A stretch of DNA of 64,000 nucleotides from Leptobrachium leishanense (GCA_009667805.1 CM019064.1:276811662-276875661); one strand, 5' to 3'; shown: positions 10,963 through 22,365, counted from the stretch's first letter. Program-made: numbers and translations. Notes: generated by a model from the letters alone, not told the origin.

Positions 10963-11812
10963 CAGTGACGTGCGGTGAGGTCAGTGGCTGGTGAGGCACT
11001 GGCTAGTATCAGAGCCAGATATACACAGGGTTACGCAGTCGCAATTTACGCATTTGATTATCGTTATATCGGAGAATAGAGTTTCACTATTTATAAAGTA
11101 AAGTTCATATTTTTTTTTACAGCTAAGAGCATGCACTTACATTACTGACTAATAGAGGGCGCAATTACAACTCTTGCTGTAAAAAACATTGGCATACAGG
11201 TTTTTAATGTTGTAAGAGCATGCACTTACAATACTGACTACTAGAGGGCGCTATTACACACATGCTGATTGCTGAGCTTTGCCTCCCCCCACGACTGACG
11301 AGGACAGTCACATGACTGTCCTGCGTCAATCAATCCATGGGGAGCGCTGCCTCCCATGGGGTGTTTTTTAAAAAAAATAAGTGCTTGAGACCAATGGAGC
11401 TTTCCCATTGGCTCAAGCTTTCAATTGCTCTCGTTGCCTCTGGAGGCACTGAAGAGCGTAGAACCAGCTTGAGCTACGCAATTAGTGTAGTATTCAGCTG
11501 CGCAAATTGCGTAGGCTAGGCTGGCTTAGTGCTGCCCCTGCTGTCAGTGTAGTGAATCATACACACACACACACAGCAGCCGGCAAACTGAAAGTGCAGG
11601 AGGAAAAAGAAAGCGGAGGACAGAGAGAAGAAGCAAGCACAGCAAGGGAGCGTGGAGCAGGTGAGTAGGAGAACTTTTATCAATAAATAACATTTTATTT
11701 ACAGCTTAAATATACACATCACACATGTCATTACAGCACAATGACCACATTAATTTACTGGAATGACAGGGGAGGCTCTGCTTCGCCTGCCACCCCTGAC
11801 TGCACGTCCCTG
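10963..11812 (+). mobile_element. hAT-type non-autonomous element, 850 bp
   Basis: Imperfect terminal inverted repeats start CAGTGACGTGCGGTGAGG and end, read from the other side, CAGGGACGTGCAGTCAGG. Both sides carry the identical 8-bp ATATTATA (10955-10962 and 11813-11820), which is the target duplication length of hAT transposons. The interior has no transposase. It holds a partial duplication of about 87 bp (GAGCATGCACTTACA..ACTGACTA.TAGAGGGCGC at 11127 and 11217) and a short (AC)n at 11562-11577. Confidence 0.85.
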
Positions 11813-11824
11813 ATATTATACTAT

Positions 11825-12004
11825 CAGGGTTATTCAGAGAGTGTGAAAAGCAGGAGAATGACGGGAGAATTAAATATTCTAGGTCAAAATAGCCGATTTG
11901 GAAAGTGAGAAGAAAGGGAGAATTTTTCTGGTTTGGCTATTTTGACCTAGAATTTTTCATTCTCCAGTCATTCTCCTGCTTTTCACGCTCTCTGAATAAC
12001 CCTG
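11825..12004. mobile_element. 180-bp hairpin MITE, CAGGGTTATTCAGAGAG family
   Basis: The ends are CAGGGTTATTCAGAGAG and its complement, flanked by TAT on both sides (11822-11824, 12005-12007). Almost the whole element is palindromic: GAAAAGCAGGAGAATGAC pairs with GTCATTCTCCTGCTTTTC, and TCTAGGTCAAAATAGCC pairs with GGCTATTTTGACCTAGA further in. It has no coding capacity. Copies of the same palindrome lie at 35544-35722 and 35989-36151. Confidence 0.82.
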
Positions 12005-12740
12005 TATATAGTGTGATGTTCCACTCGCTCCTCTCTTTGAGAATATTATCATTATTCATTGATACAATGCAGTATTTAAAAAATAAATAAATAAAAGGAC
12101 TGATTGTGACCATTAGAATGATCTGACTGAATAAGACCCTATAGATTTTAGAATTATGGATTAACATTTTGAGTATTGGTGGGTCATATTACTCCTTAAA
12201 ACACACTAGGGATAAAATGGTTTATGATATTCTATCTTTTCTGAAACCTTTATTCGGTTGCTAATTGATAATACTCTTTAAAAGTCATGTCCATCTGGAG
12301 AATTCGAAGAAACTCCAGGTGACTGTACAATTTGAATGAACAAATATGTTTTAAATTGAGTAAATTAATGCAAGAAATGTAATTATGCTATGAATGGTCA
12401 TGCTTATCTTTGTAAAGTGTAAATGTTACTAGCCAATATTAACCTTTACTTCACATGTCCATAAGCATGCTTGGAAATTTGATTTGAAAGGCATTTTTTC
12501 AGTTACTTTGTGTCTGACATAGCAGAATAATATAGAAGTCTAGAACAGTGATTGTAGCAACGATGTAAACTTTTTTTCCCCTGTTTTTGCTTATGTTAAA
12601 GATATGAAAAGATACACGATGCTATGTACAAAAAGAAAAGGGATACAACACCAAGGAGTTTTAGTATATTTATTTTTTTCCTCATGCACCATTAGTAGAA
12701 TGACATTTCCAAGGGATGTGACCCTGTTTTGAATAACTGT
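12005..12740. other. AT-rich non-genic sequence
   Basis: No coding frame, paired termini or RNA gene is visible. Confidence 0.5.
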
Positions 12741-13060
12741 TTAATCCTTTCCCACCCCACGGTGTACTATACTGTCCCTGCAGTGGATGGGCCTTGAAGC
12801 CGCAGGGCATACTAGTGTGCACCATTGACTTCAGTGGGCCTCCTCGGACCCACCCAGCAGTTGGCGCACTCCTTTGGCTGCTTCGGGGCTGCCTAAACTC
12901 AGGCAGTCGCCCTGCAGCCAATGACACGCGTCTCGTCAGCTGCTACACGGGGAGGAGGAGGGGCCTGCCATAGCAGCCGGCAAGCGGAGTGTACCAGTAT
13001 GCACTGACAGCGTAACTACCTCCTGCCAGGTGCAACCCGTCTGGCGGCAAAAGGTTGAGG
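12741..13060. repeat. probable short inverted-repeat element
   Basis: The GC-rich insert starts TTAATCCTTTCCCACCCC and ends GGCAAAAGGTTGAGG, whose complement begins CCTCAACCTTTTGCC, so the ends are loosely inverted (TYAAYCYTTT). The interior repeats phrases about a GTGTAC.A.AGTATG.. motif at both ends. No target duplication is clear. Confidence 0.4.
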
Positions 13061-14199
13061 AGTGAGCTGTTAAGTATAATGGTCCCACTGTTAATCACAA
13101 TTCTCCTGCCCGGTTCCAGATGAGCTTCAAACTCCCCTTGTGGATCAGCTGTTGCTGTCCATCTGACTGTGAACAAGCATTTTCTATGCTTTGCATTGGA
13201 AGCACTAACGTGTGGGAAGCATGAGGATAACGAGCAATTCTAAGGTCATTTGTTATTCGTCCCAAGGCAATACTTAAAAGAAATTAATAAAATGGCTTTT
13301 AGAATCTGGCGCTAAGTGAATTTGCATTTGCAAAAGGTCTGTTTGCTCGCTTGTGTACATGCAAATTGATTATAACAAAAACATAATATTTTCTCTGAAT
13401 TTTGATTGAATCAAGTCAACAGTCTTACAAATTTTGGATGAACCTTTCAGATTGTTTGTTTTTTATTTTAATAAACTGAAAATTACAAATTAAATTTGCC
13501 TGTACACCGGTCTAGTTATTAATATTCATCGTTTACCATTACATAATTCAATCCATTTTTTAAAAATGATTGCCTGTTTTTTGCAAAGGTTTTTTTTATA
13601 CCTTTTTTTCCATCCCAAATAAAGTCAAAAACATGTAGAGATTGTAAAATAACAAACAGAAATCTATTGTCACTTTTCCAGCCCTGATCCATGTTGTGAG
13701 CCGATCCAGGCCAGCTCCGACCCCGTCTGGGCCATTCTTTCCCCTTCCTTCTCTCCTGGTTTTGCCTGTAGCAAGCTTGGGCTAGGATCACATGTTCTGC
13801 CTGCTCTGCCACTATAATATATATCTATCTATCTATCCCCAGGCATGTACTGGCCATAGGGACTACAGGGAGATTCCTGGTGGGCCAATGTGAATGCTGT
13901 TTCGCCGCACGGCTTGCACTGCCCTTAATGGCTGAGGTGAAAGTTTTCTCAGCACCTGTAAAAAAGGCGCAGTCTGCAGTAGTCTCATATTGGAACCACC
14001 GTGCCAGTGAGACCCGCTGAGCATATGCTTCAACATTAACACATGGTGCGCACTCAACCGCAGTGCCGCTGCGCTGCTTTACCCAATCGCTCTGCAGCAA
14101 CTCCGGTATCTGCAGAGCGATTGGTTGAGCGATCCTGTTGGTTTACATACTATTTTTGTGTGTGTGTGCATTATTCAAGTGGGCTGGTCTGGATAAAGT
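13061..14199. other. non-genic sequence with (ATCT)n
   Basis: No credible gene. A short (TATC)n run lies at 13819-13840. The 13840-14130 stretch is GC-richer and contains CGCTCTGCAG twice in opposite orientation around 14087-14125, suggesting a small palindrome. Confidence 0.4.
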
Positions 14200-14624
14200 C
14201 CAGGGCTGATATATTGTCCCAGTCCAGCCCTGTATATACCCAGTCATTCTCAGTACTCAGGACTCTTTCATGCGTCATTGCTTCCTGAGATTCTGCTAGT
14301 GTATTCTGTTCTTGTGTTGGTATTTACTTCTGTTATTTTTCCTTGTTTTCCAGTGTTCAGTTTATTTCTGGTTTCTTGTTTCCTTTGTCTGTCTGCTCCT
14401 CCAAGTGTCGTATCTGTTATCTTATTTTGGTTTATCCTGATTTGTTTTGTTTCTATGTGACTTTGAACTCCTGTGTTTGACTCTTGCCTGGTTATCTGAC
14501 TATTCTATTGTGATCTCCTGTGTACCGATTCCTAGCTTGTATGACAACCGATTCTGGTTTCTAAAGGGCCACCTATTCCGCGAAAACGGGCCCACCTTGG
14601 CTCACGCCAGGTGCCCCCATGACA
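14200..14624 (+). mobile_element. LTR-like fragment, right end preserved
   Basis: The right end GCCAGGTGCCCCCATGACA closely resembles the right end of the solo LTR at 61415-61876 (GCCAGGTGCCACCCTGACA), and the interior phrase CTGTGTACCGA..CC..GCTTGT is shared with the LTR at 56882-57329. The left end and a matching target duplication are not found, so this copy is truncated or badly diverged. Confidence 0.45.
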
Positions 14625-15085
14625 ACTAATAAGGTACATAATTAAGTATGTAATGGAACAAACCTACATAGATTTGGCTTCAGATACAATACAGATTAAA
14701 GATTCGCTCTACGGTTAGAGGGAACTTGGACATACACTTTGAACAGAATGTTGTTGTTTTGAGCTTTCTTTCAAAATGATCAGAGAGAGGTAAGGGGCTT
14801 CAACTTCATGCATTATCCTGCAGGAGAGAGCAGGCTGAGGCCACAAATTCCAATCATGGTGCCTCATGACCTCATCTGGAATGATATCATACAGCCAGTA
14901 GAAGCAGCATGTGTTAGTCCCTAACAGTTAGTGCCTCTGGTATTCTAGTGTATTGAACTGCTTGGTGTCATACTCTTTAGGAAGGTTGGGCTGGATCCTT
15001 CCACTGTATCGAATCAGATTTTGCTCTGCTCAGTATTCTAATGACAGCATACCTTTTGGGAGTTGGGATGCTAAGTGAAGTATGA
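14625..15085. other. non-genic sequence
   Basis: No gene and no clear repeat termini. Confidence 0.45.
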
Positions 15086-15496
15086 TTTAACCCCTTGGCT
15101 GCAGAAGACGTCGTGGAGATTCCCCATAACATGCAGGTAACATCTCTCACATATCAGCTCCCCACAGCCTCGGGCGAGACCTGCATGGGTCTGGGGGAAA
15201 ATCACGCCTTGGGACCCCCTCCGCCCACTGACATCATCATGCACGGCTGAGATGATGTCATAAGGGGACCTCCCGTACCTGGGCAGGGAAATCCCAATAG
15301 AGGAGATGCAGGGGTCTTTTGAACACCGTATCTCCTGAACCATAATAGGATACATATAGGATACAGGGCCTTGCTCGGTATCATTGGAAATGCCAGAACA
15401 TGATACCAATCATGACCAAGACTTGTAAAACATTTTTAAAATTACTTAAAGAAAATAAAAATAAAAATCCTTTTTTTCTATTTCATAATGCAGAAC

Positions 15497-15511
15497 CATT
15501 GTTCACTTTTC
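15497..15511. repeat. L1 target-site duplication, left copy
   Basis: CATTGTTCACTTTTC, adjacent to the poly(A) end of the L1. The partner at 20706-20720 differs at one base. The 25498-25520 paralogue shows TTCACTTTTCAGTTATAAAG uninterrupted, so it stands for the empty site. Confidence 0.85.
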
Positions 15512-15715
15512 CTTTTTTTTGTAAATAAATGTTTTTATTTAGATTTTTTCACATTAAACAGAGATATATACGAAAACTGTACATGTATCAAAGTCATCAG
15601 CTCGCAGGCTGGGTGGTGTTATCATCATAAAACATCATGTAACTTTTAAATTCCAGTTAGATATCAGACCATGAAGTCAAATTATCAGTATCATATCAGA
15701 AGAATGTTGTAGGAA

Positions 15716-18497
15716 TCACGTGGGAGAGATTGTTTGGACTAATACCAATGCTTCGTCTTGTTCAACCTCCCCCCACGCTTTAAGTTTGCGGGGTTTTGCC
15801 CATTCCAGAATACGCTGTAGGTGACAAGCCGTATGGTACATCGCGAAATCTGGGATGGCAAGCCCTCCCCGTGTTTTAGGCAGGGTAAGGATGGAAAATT
15901 TTAGTCTCGGTCTAGACCCCCTCCATATATAGTTCGAGATCTGCGCTTGTAGGTCCCGAAAAAGGATCTCGGGAGGTCAATGGGAATTGTCTGAAAGAGG
16001 TAGAGAATACGCGGGAGTACATTCATTTTGATTGCCTGTACGCGCCCCAGCCAGGAAATGTGCGGATAATTCCAGGCCGTCAGATCCATAGTGATAGTCG
16101 CAAGCAGGGGCATAAAGTTGTCTCTGAACATTTGAGTATGGTCAGAGGTCAACCAGATTCCCAGGTACTTTATCCTGTCCTCAGCCAATTGGATCGAGAA
16201 GTTTGGCCATATGTTTTGAGCCGTCGACCGTGGCATAGACACGTTTAACAGGAAGGATTTAGCAAAATTAATTTTCAAGATGGAGAGGCTACCGTGTACT
16301 TCAAAAGCCTTCAATAGGTTGGGCAGGGTCGTTTCTGGTTGAGTCACAAAGAAAAGGAGATCATCTGTGAAGGCAGCTACCCTGTGTTCCGTCTGACCAG
16401 TCCAGACACCCTTGACATCCGGGCTAGCCCTGACAGAAGACAGGAAGGGTTCCAATGCCAATACAAATAACAATGGGGAAAGCGGGCATCCCTGTCTAGT
16501 TCCATTCCTTATCTTAAAGGGTTCCGTATAGATCCCGTTCACACAAATCCGTGCCATCAGATCCGAAATATAAAGCCCAGATCCAGGTGCATAGATTAGG
16601 ACTTAGTCCAACCTGTGAAAGAGTTACAAACAAAAATTCCCAGTTTACTCTGTCAAAGGCCTTCTCCGCGTCCGTAGAGAGGAGGAGAAGGCCTTCTCAT
16701 CTCCTCGCTGCCCTATGCATGATTGTCAGTGCCCGTATTGTATTATCCCGTGCCTCCCGCCCTGCTACAAATCCCACCTGGTCTTGATGTATCAAACCCG
16801 GGACATAAGGTGTAAGTCGCGTGGCCAGAATCTTCGCATAAAATTTGAGATCGCAATTTAATAGAGAGATGGGGCGATAGCTTTCGCACCGCTCAGCATC
16901 TTTACCTTCCTTAGGAATCAAAGATATGTTAGCCGCCTGAGTTTGAGATGGAATGGCGTAGCCTTCCAGGATGGCGTTGAAAGCCACCAGGAATCTAGGG
17001 TAAAGAATTTTCGCAAATCGTTCATAATATTGTAGGGGAAGGCCGTCTGGACCCGGGCACTTGCCTGGTTTAGAAGATTTTACCGCGTCACTCAATTCCT
17101 CTATAGTTAAGGGTGCGTCTAACAGTTGGGCCATATCAGGTGTCAGGCGTCACGTGACCTGTTGGGATAGATAGGCATGAATCTTTTGCGAATGAAGTTT
17201 GCGCCCCGCGTCCGTCGCCGGAGTAGGCAGGTCATATAGGGTTGTGAAATAAGAATGAATGGCAGGGAGAATGCGGTTCGGTAGGTGTTGTGTTTTACCG
17301 TGGATGTCTCTGATTTTGGCGATATAAGTAGCCGATTGGCGAGCGCGTAGCATACGAGCCAGCAGTCTCCCACTTTTGTCTCCATGGGCAAAGAAAAATG
17401 TCTTGGAACGTAAACAGTGACGGTGATACGTGGAGTTGAGAAGAGTGGCCAGTTCCCGACGTAGGGCTGTCAAGTCAGTTAACGGAGCTGGGTCAAGGGA
17501 TTCCTTATGTAAAGTCTCCAGATTGTAAATGTGAGCTAAGAGGTCAATTGTAGCGGCCTCCCTGTGTTTCTTTTGCTCTGACGCCTTACGAATATAAAAC
17601 CCACATATGACACATTTATGTGCTTCCCAGATGGACAATGGAGACACGTCCGGCGTTTCATTGTCCTGAAAATATAGGGCTAGGGTCTGCTCAGTCGTTT
17701 GAAGTCAAGGGGTCAGTCAGGAGGAAATAATTAAGTCGCCAGGCTGGGACAGTAGGACGATGAAGAGGATATAGGAGGCGCATTGTAACTGGGACATGAT
17801 CAGACCATGTCATAGATCCAATCTGGACCGATTGTAAATCCGGTAAATAATAGTGCGGTAGAAAGAAATAATCCAGTCGGGAATAGATCTGCGCAGGGTG
17901 GGAAAAATATGTGTAGTCTTTGTCCTCCATATGCATTGCCCTCCAACAGTCTACTAATCTGTGCGTATGTAGTAGCTTGGAGATAGAGCGAGTGACATAT
18001 GGGGGGATAGCTGAGCGTCCCGAGGACGTGTCAAGGCGGGGATCAAGTGGAACATTTAAGTCACCCCCTAGAACCAGACAGCCCTTAGAGAATTCAGTGA
18101 GGAGAGGAAGCAATTTTTTCATGAATCTATGTTGTCCTTTGTTTGGTGCGTAAAAGTTCACAAAAGTATATTTGCGTCCCGCTATCTCTCCCTTTACCAT
18201 TACATAACGGTCATCTTTATCAGATAGAGTTGATTGTTGGACAAAGGGGACAGATTTATGAAATAAAATCGCCACGCCCTTGGATTTGGCCACCGCATTG
18301 TTACCAAAAAAGCCTACTGGGAACCAGGAATTCATGAGTCTCGGGGCCGCCCCTTCTCTAAAGTGTGATTCTTGGATAAATACTACTGAGGCATGTGCTT
18401 TCTAGAAATCGCGTAGAGCTCCTGAACGTTTCTCAGGTATGTTTAGGCCTCTGGCATTTATGGACATTAACGTAAGAGGTTCCTGACTTACGGCCAT
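15716..18497 (-). pseudogene. L1 ORF2: endonuclease-reverse transcriptase, broken
   Basis: The start MAVSQEPLTLMSINARGLN at 18497 gives the N of the apurinic-type endonuclease, and FIQESHF gives its catalytic Glu. A TAG stop (18402-18404) interrupts; the frame then resumes to 17691 with LGGDLNVPLDPRLD, YTYFSHPAQIYSRLDYFF and TWSDHVPV (the Asp, Arg-Asp and Ser-Asp-His motifs). A linker follows (17647-17150), then the polymerase: KSSKPGKCPGPDGLP, ANISLIPKEGKD, SYRPISLLNCD, HQDQVGFVAGREARDNTIRA, STDAEKAFDRVNWEF, NGTRQGCPLSPLLF and FTDDLLFF, the last being the F.DD active site with Thr in place of the usual Ala. Frameshifts lie near 17140, 16697 and 16560. A late piece, LPKTRGGLAIPDFAMYHTA, ends in TGA at 15716. 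The usual C-terminal region with a Cys motif is missing. Confidence 0.88.
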
Positions 18498-19336
18498 TAC
18501 CCAGGGAGTATGTTGGAACTATCCAGGCTAACCCCCACTCCCACAGGAAGATATAGGGAAGGGAACCGGAAGTTTAAGGGAAAGGGTAATAGGTAGTAAC
18601 TATGTACACTCGGAGAGGCGGGGTTGACGGGGGGCAGGAAGAATCCAACAGACCAACCAGTGGTCCGATTATCCTGTCCACCTCTCGTGTCAACCAACCT
18701 TGGTGGGGAAAACGCGACCTAACGTTCGCGGGTACTAAAATCTATTTATGCATCAGGGCCTCCGCAGACCCCCCCAAGAAACACTGAATATCAATACAAT
18801 AATATATTGAACGTTGTGTGAGAAAAATATAAGAGAAAAAATATTACAAACCAGCAGGACCCATCGTGTCAGAGTCTGAGGGAAGGAGTATCGAGCGGTC
18901 TTTGAGCTTGGGACCCATCTTCGGGGGGGGGGAGGGAGATGAAAAGACCATGGTCGAGACAGCTCGGGTATACTCCCAGTCCAGAATCCGCTCCCCCCTG
19001 TAAAGAGAAGAGAAAAATAATAAGTATAGCAGAGTGAAACCTTTACACAAGATAGTAATAGCGACGGGTGTCGCGGAGCTATATCAGGTAGAAGGCCAGG
19101 AATACTGGGTCCGCAAGCCTTACGATAGGTGCCCTTCTGGGCCAAGTTTAGGCGCTGGCTGTAGTGTTCAGCAAAAAGGCACGCTAGGAAAAAAGACAGA
19201 GACCAAAAAATCTTTGCGTGTTGAAGATCCAGCTCTGGAAGCACAGGTCATGGGTTGCTTCCAGGATGTTCGCACTTTAAGCTTGAGCAGGGAGTCTCAC
19301 ATTTGTGGCCCCGGTCCTCGGGCAGATTGTTGACGG

Positions 19337-20605
19337 TCAAGGCGGGAATCGTTGAGAAGACGTCCGTGGTCGCGGTCTTCCGAGACCACCATTATATAGT
19401 GCCAGAGGATCAGGCCATGTCAGCGAGATTGGTGGAAGTTGCAGTAAACGAGACAGTTTTGGAAGATCCTCAGCCTCTTGTACCAGAAATTGGCCCACAG
19501 GAGTCGTCACTGAGAGTCCCGTCGGCATTTGCCATCGATAACGTATTTGCTGTGTTAGCAGGGCACTAGTTAGTGGCTTAAAAGCCTGCCTGTATGCCAA
19601 GGTAGCCGGAGCAAGGTCTGGGAATAACTGCAGGTTCACACCCTCAAACGAAAATTCTGTAGTAACTCTGGCATGGCGCAGTATTTCTTCCTTCCTGTCA
19701 AAGCGAGACAGGCAGCAGATAACATCCTGTGGGGGGCCGCCGGGAGGTCCCTTCGGTCGCAAGGACGTGTGCCCGGACAAAATCAATTTCGGATTGAGGC
19801 GGTCTGTCAAGGAGGGCGTTAAAGATATGCAGCAATACTTGTTTCAGGGCTGAGGGTGAGTCCTCGGTTTCTGGCAGACCTCTGAGCCGGAGGTTTTGGC
19901 GTCTGCCCCTATTATCCAGGTCCGTGAGGTGGAGCACCATGCTTTGCATCTGAGAAGTGTGAGTTTGTACAGCACGTACAGTTGAACCAGCTTGGAAACG
20001 GAGAGTGTCACAATCCCCTTCCAAGTGAGTAACCTTTGCAGCTAAACTTTGAATATCTGTGCGAATGTGATGTAGTTCTGACATAATGGCGGTGCTCAAA
20101 CTTTCATTAGCAATTCGAAGGTCAGCCTTAGTAGGGAGGTTGCTCAGGATGGATTGCCAGTTAATTGTGTAAAGATTCCCGTTAGTCTCAGGTCCCTGGT
20201 TGGTGTCAGACAAAAAGAAGGGGTAGGCCTCAGAGAAGCCGGGGGCTCGAGTTGGGAGCTCTGCCCAGCCTGGGCCAATGTTTCTGGGTGGGTCTCCGGC
20301 CCTATATGGGAAGGCGGCTTTTGGGTCATTATTTGGCTCTGCATTGCGTCTGGGGCAGCGCTCATCCAATCCCCCTGTGAATTGAGGCCTGGAGCAACTG
20401 GGGATGGTGCAGGTTTGGCCGCCTGGGTAGGCCGCGGTGAAGCCGGGGCCTCTAGTAGTTCATGCTGCCCAAATCGAGCGTGCGCTTCCGGCCCATCGGC
20501 TCGGTCCGATTGTGGGGTGAAAAATTGCCGCAGAGGAGTCGCTGAAGCGCTGCGATTTTTCTCCCCTTGCCTCTGTACACCCGTTGCCTTATTTAATTTA
20601 CCCAT
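19337..20605 (-). pseudogene. L1 ORF1: RNA-binding protein, frameshifted
   Basis: The start MGKLNKATGVQRQGEKNRSA at 20605 leads into a Pro/Gln-rich region; after a frameshift (near 20150-20200) the reading continues with a coiled coil (ADLRIANESLSTAIMSELHH, then IQSLAAKVTHLEGD), and DNRGRRQNLRLRGLPETED, the entry to the RRM-like domain of L1 ORF1 proteins. A second shift near 19800 leads to EEILRHARVTTEFSFEGVNL and QLFPDLAPATLAYRQAFKPL, the C-terminal domain. ORF1 forms trimers through the coiled coil and packages L1 RNA. Order and spacing fit the family; two indels make the copy non-functional. Confidence 0.85.
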
Positions 20606-20705
20606 TCTGGGGTCTGCTGGATGCCAAAAACGTTCTGGTGGGGGAATCTTTGGAGGAGCTCGTGCTTCACACAGCCATCACCATCGGCAGTCAGGCCACG
20701 CCCCC

Positions 20706-20720
20706 CATTGTTCAATTTTC
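20706..20720. repeat. L1 target-site duplication, right copy
   Basis: CATTGTTCAATTTTC, next to the 5' end of the L1, followed by AATTATAAAGTGAACAATGA, which continues the interrupted older repeat. Confidence 0.85.
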
Positions 20721-21487
20721 AATTATAAAGTGAACAATGATGCTACACTAACTCAACTTCTTATTCCCCATGATGCCGACAAATGTGGAGGTGATAGCAT
20801 AATGCATTTTTAGGCAATGTTCCAACTAAAACCTAAACTGCTTCGCACTGCTGCGAAGGGTGCTTGGGGAACCTCGGAAAACTGTGTCTCTGAATTTTAC
20901 TCTGCACAATATTATGTGAGGTGTCATTGGAAAGGTCAGAGTCTGGCCTTTCCAACAATACCAAATATGACCATGTAATGTGTAATAATAGAAAAAAACA
21001 GAAAAAATATTAAATACAAAATTTTATTTTTTTCTCCTTTATAAAGGTGGTGGGATTATGTACTTTTACTTATAAATTAAACAATGCCACTGCCTTAACT
21101 CCCCTTCTTATTTCCCATGTCGGGACCAAATGTGGAGGTGATGGCGCAAAGCGTTATTACACATTGGTTGATCTAAAACACAAACTGCTTCACCGGTGTG
21201 AGGAGAGTAGGGGTTCTTTGTGGGGTGTAAGGAATAGAAATATAAGGATCCAAAGTCATGGTAGGTGTCATTGAACAGGACAGAGTCTGGCATTTCTAAT
21301 GATACCAAATGCGACTATATAAAAAAATGTGCAAATATGCATAAAATAATTATGATGAGCACAGGACAAAATGAGCTCTGCACATGGGTGAAATGGCTCA
21401 GAAGTGAATGGGTTAAAAGTAGTCCAGGATGTAGTCTAGGATGAAGAGAAGTTGGTCAGCTATGAGCTCCATCCTTCTAAAATTGGA

Positions 21488-21572
21488 GCTATTTATTTAT
21501 TTATTTATAAAGGATTTTACCAGGAAGGATACATTGAGATTTCTCTCGTTTTCAAGTATGTCCTGGGTTCAA
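21488..21572 (-). mobile_element. SINE 3' tail fragment
   Basis: On the minus strand it reads CCCAGGACATACTTGAAAAC then GAGAGAAATCTCAATGTATCC, and ends in (ATAAATAA)n. This is the same tail as the SINE at 8944-9128, 5'-truncated. Confidence 0.75.
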
Positions 21573-21805
21573 GAACATTGAAGTGTTACAGTTGTTACAG
21601 AAATACAAAGTATTTGTAATTTACTTGAGTATTCAATTTGTTTTATCTGTATTTGCTCTTTATTAAAAGTTACTGGGTTTAAGTATAATGCATCTATTTT
21701 TCACAGTAGTCATATCTCACTAAACAGGCACTTGAGATAAGTATTGATGATTAAGTCTAGATAACAGATTCCTGATGCTCACTGCCACACATTCCAACAA
21801 CTCCC
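21573..21805. other. AT-rich non-genic spacer
   Basis: No gene or repeat boundary is recognised. Confidence 0.4.
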
Positions 21806-22365
21806 GTAGATACTCGAATATACCGTGACCAGAATGTAACGCGATGGATAGAGATTTATTATGGAAATGAGAGAATACTCAAGACTCGAATATAACGCAA
21901 AGAACAAAATTTTACTGTACCGGTAAACAACTAAAATCCTTCCAGGTTCTCTTAACACAGTCAGGCTACCCCTCAGGCCAGGGTGTTCTGTTCTAGAATG
22001 ATTGCAGTTGTTACCAAGTATGAAGCCACTGGCCACCTGTCTTCTTTATTGCAATTAGATGGCCAGCGGAGGCGAGCGAGGTTAATGATTGGCTTAAACC
22101 GAGCGTGCCCTCTGGCTGTGATGTATCCTACCTCTCCCAAATTTGGGAGTTCCTGAAGTGTTTGCAAGCATCAGGGAGCCCGCATTCACTTCAGTAAGAC
22201 TAACGGAACTTCCGGGAGACTTGGGATCCAGAGCAAGGCACTTTTTGTTTTTGTTTTAGTTTTTATTTTTAGACACAAATGCAGATGTCTCGAATATAAC
22301 GCGACCCCTCCAATTTTAAGATAAATTTTTGTCACCAAAATCTAGCGGTATACTAGAGTATCTAC
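21806..22365. mobile_element. inverted-repeat element with GTAGATACTCGAATATACCG ends
   Basis: The left end GTAGATACTCGAATATACCG is mirrored at the right by CGGTATACTAGAGTATCTAC. The motif TCGAATATAACGC recurs inside both flanks (21892, 22288), extending the inverted repeat. There is no coding capacity. The superfamily is not clear and no target duplication is obvious, though the termini look mariner-like. Confidence 0.6.

Larger units (their letters stand above)
15512..20705 (-). mobile_element. L1/Tx1-type LINE, nearly full length (5.2 kb)
   Basis: Read on the minus strand: a short G-rich leader (GGGGGGCGTGGCCTGACTG), ORF1 (20605-19337), an unusually long inter-ORF stretch (about 840 bases), ORF2 (18497-15716), a 3' UTR of about 200 bases with AATAAAAACA, and a poly(A) tail seen as T8 at 15513-15520. 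The insertion is flanked by a 15-bp target duplication CATTGTTCACTTTTC (15497-15511) and CATTGTTCAATTTTC (20706-20720), one mismatch. The 5' end appears complete. ORF2 lacks roughly 300 C-terminal residues compared with usual L1 proteins, and both ORFs have stops and frameshifts. Confidence 0.9.
15086..21417. mobile_element. older inverted-repeat element split by the L1
   Basis: Outer ends are TTTAACCCCTTGGCTGCAGA and, read from the right, TTTAACCCATTCACTTCTGA, which agree at most positions. Without the L1 the element would be about 1.1 kb (15086-15511 plus 20721-21417). Its interior has the dispersed repeat with GGTGTCATTGGAAAGGTC and a following GACCTTTCC-like inverted copy, seen twice 344 bases apart (20921 and 21265). 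The same interior type occurs at 25340-25920 and, inverted, at 53040-53420. No coding capacity. Target duplication is unclear. Confidence 0.55.

Noticed and set aside
20154..20813. 219-codon plus-strand frame
   Set aside because: It is antisense to L1 ORF1, which explains the sequence better on the minus strand.
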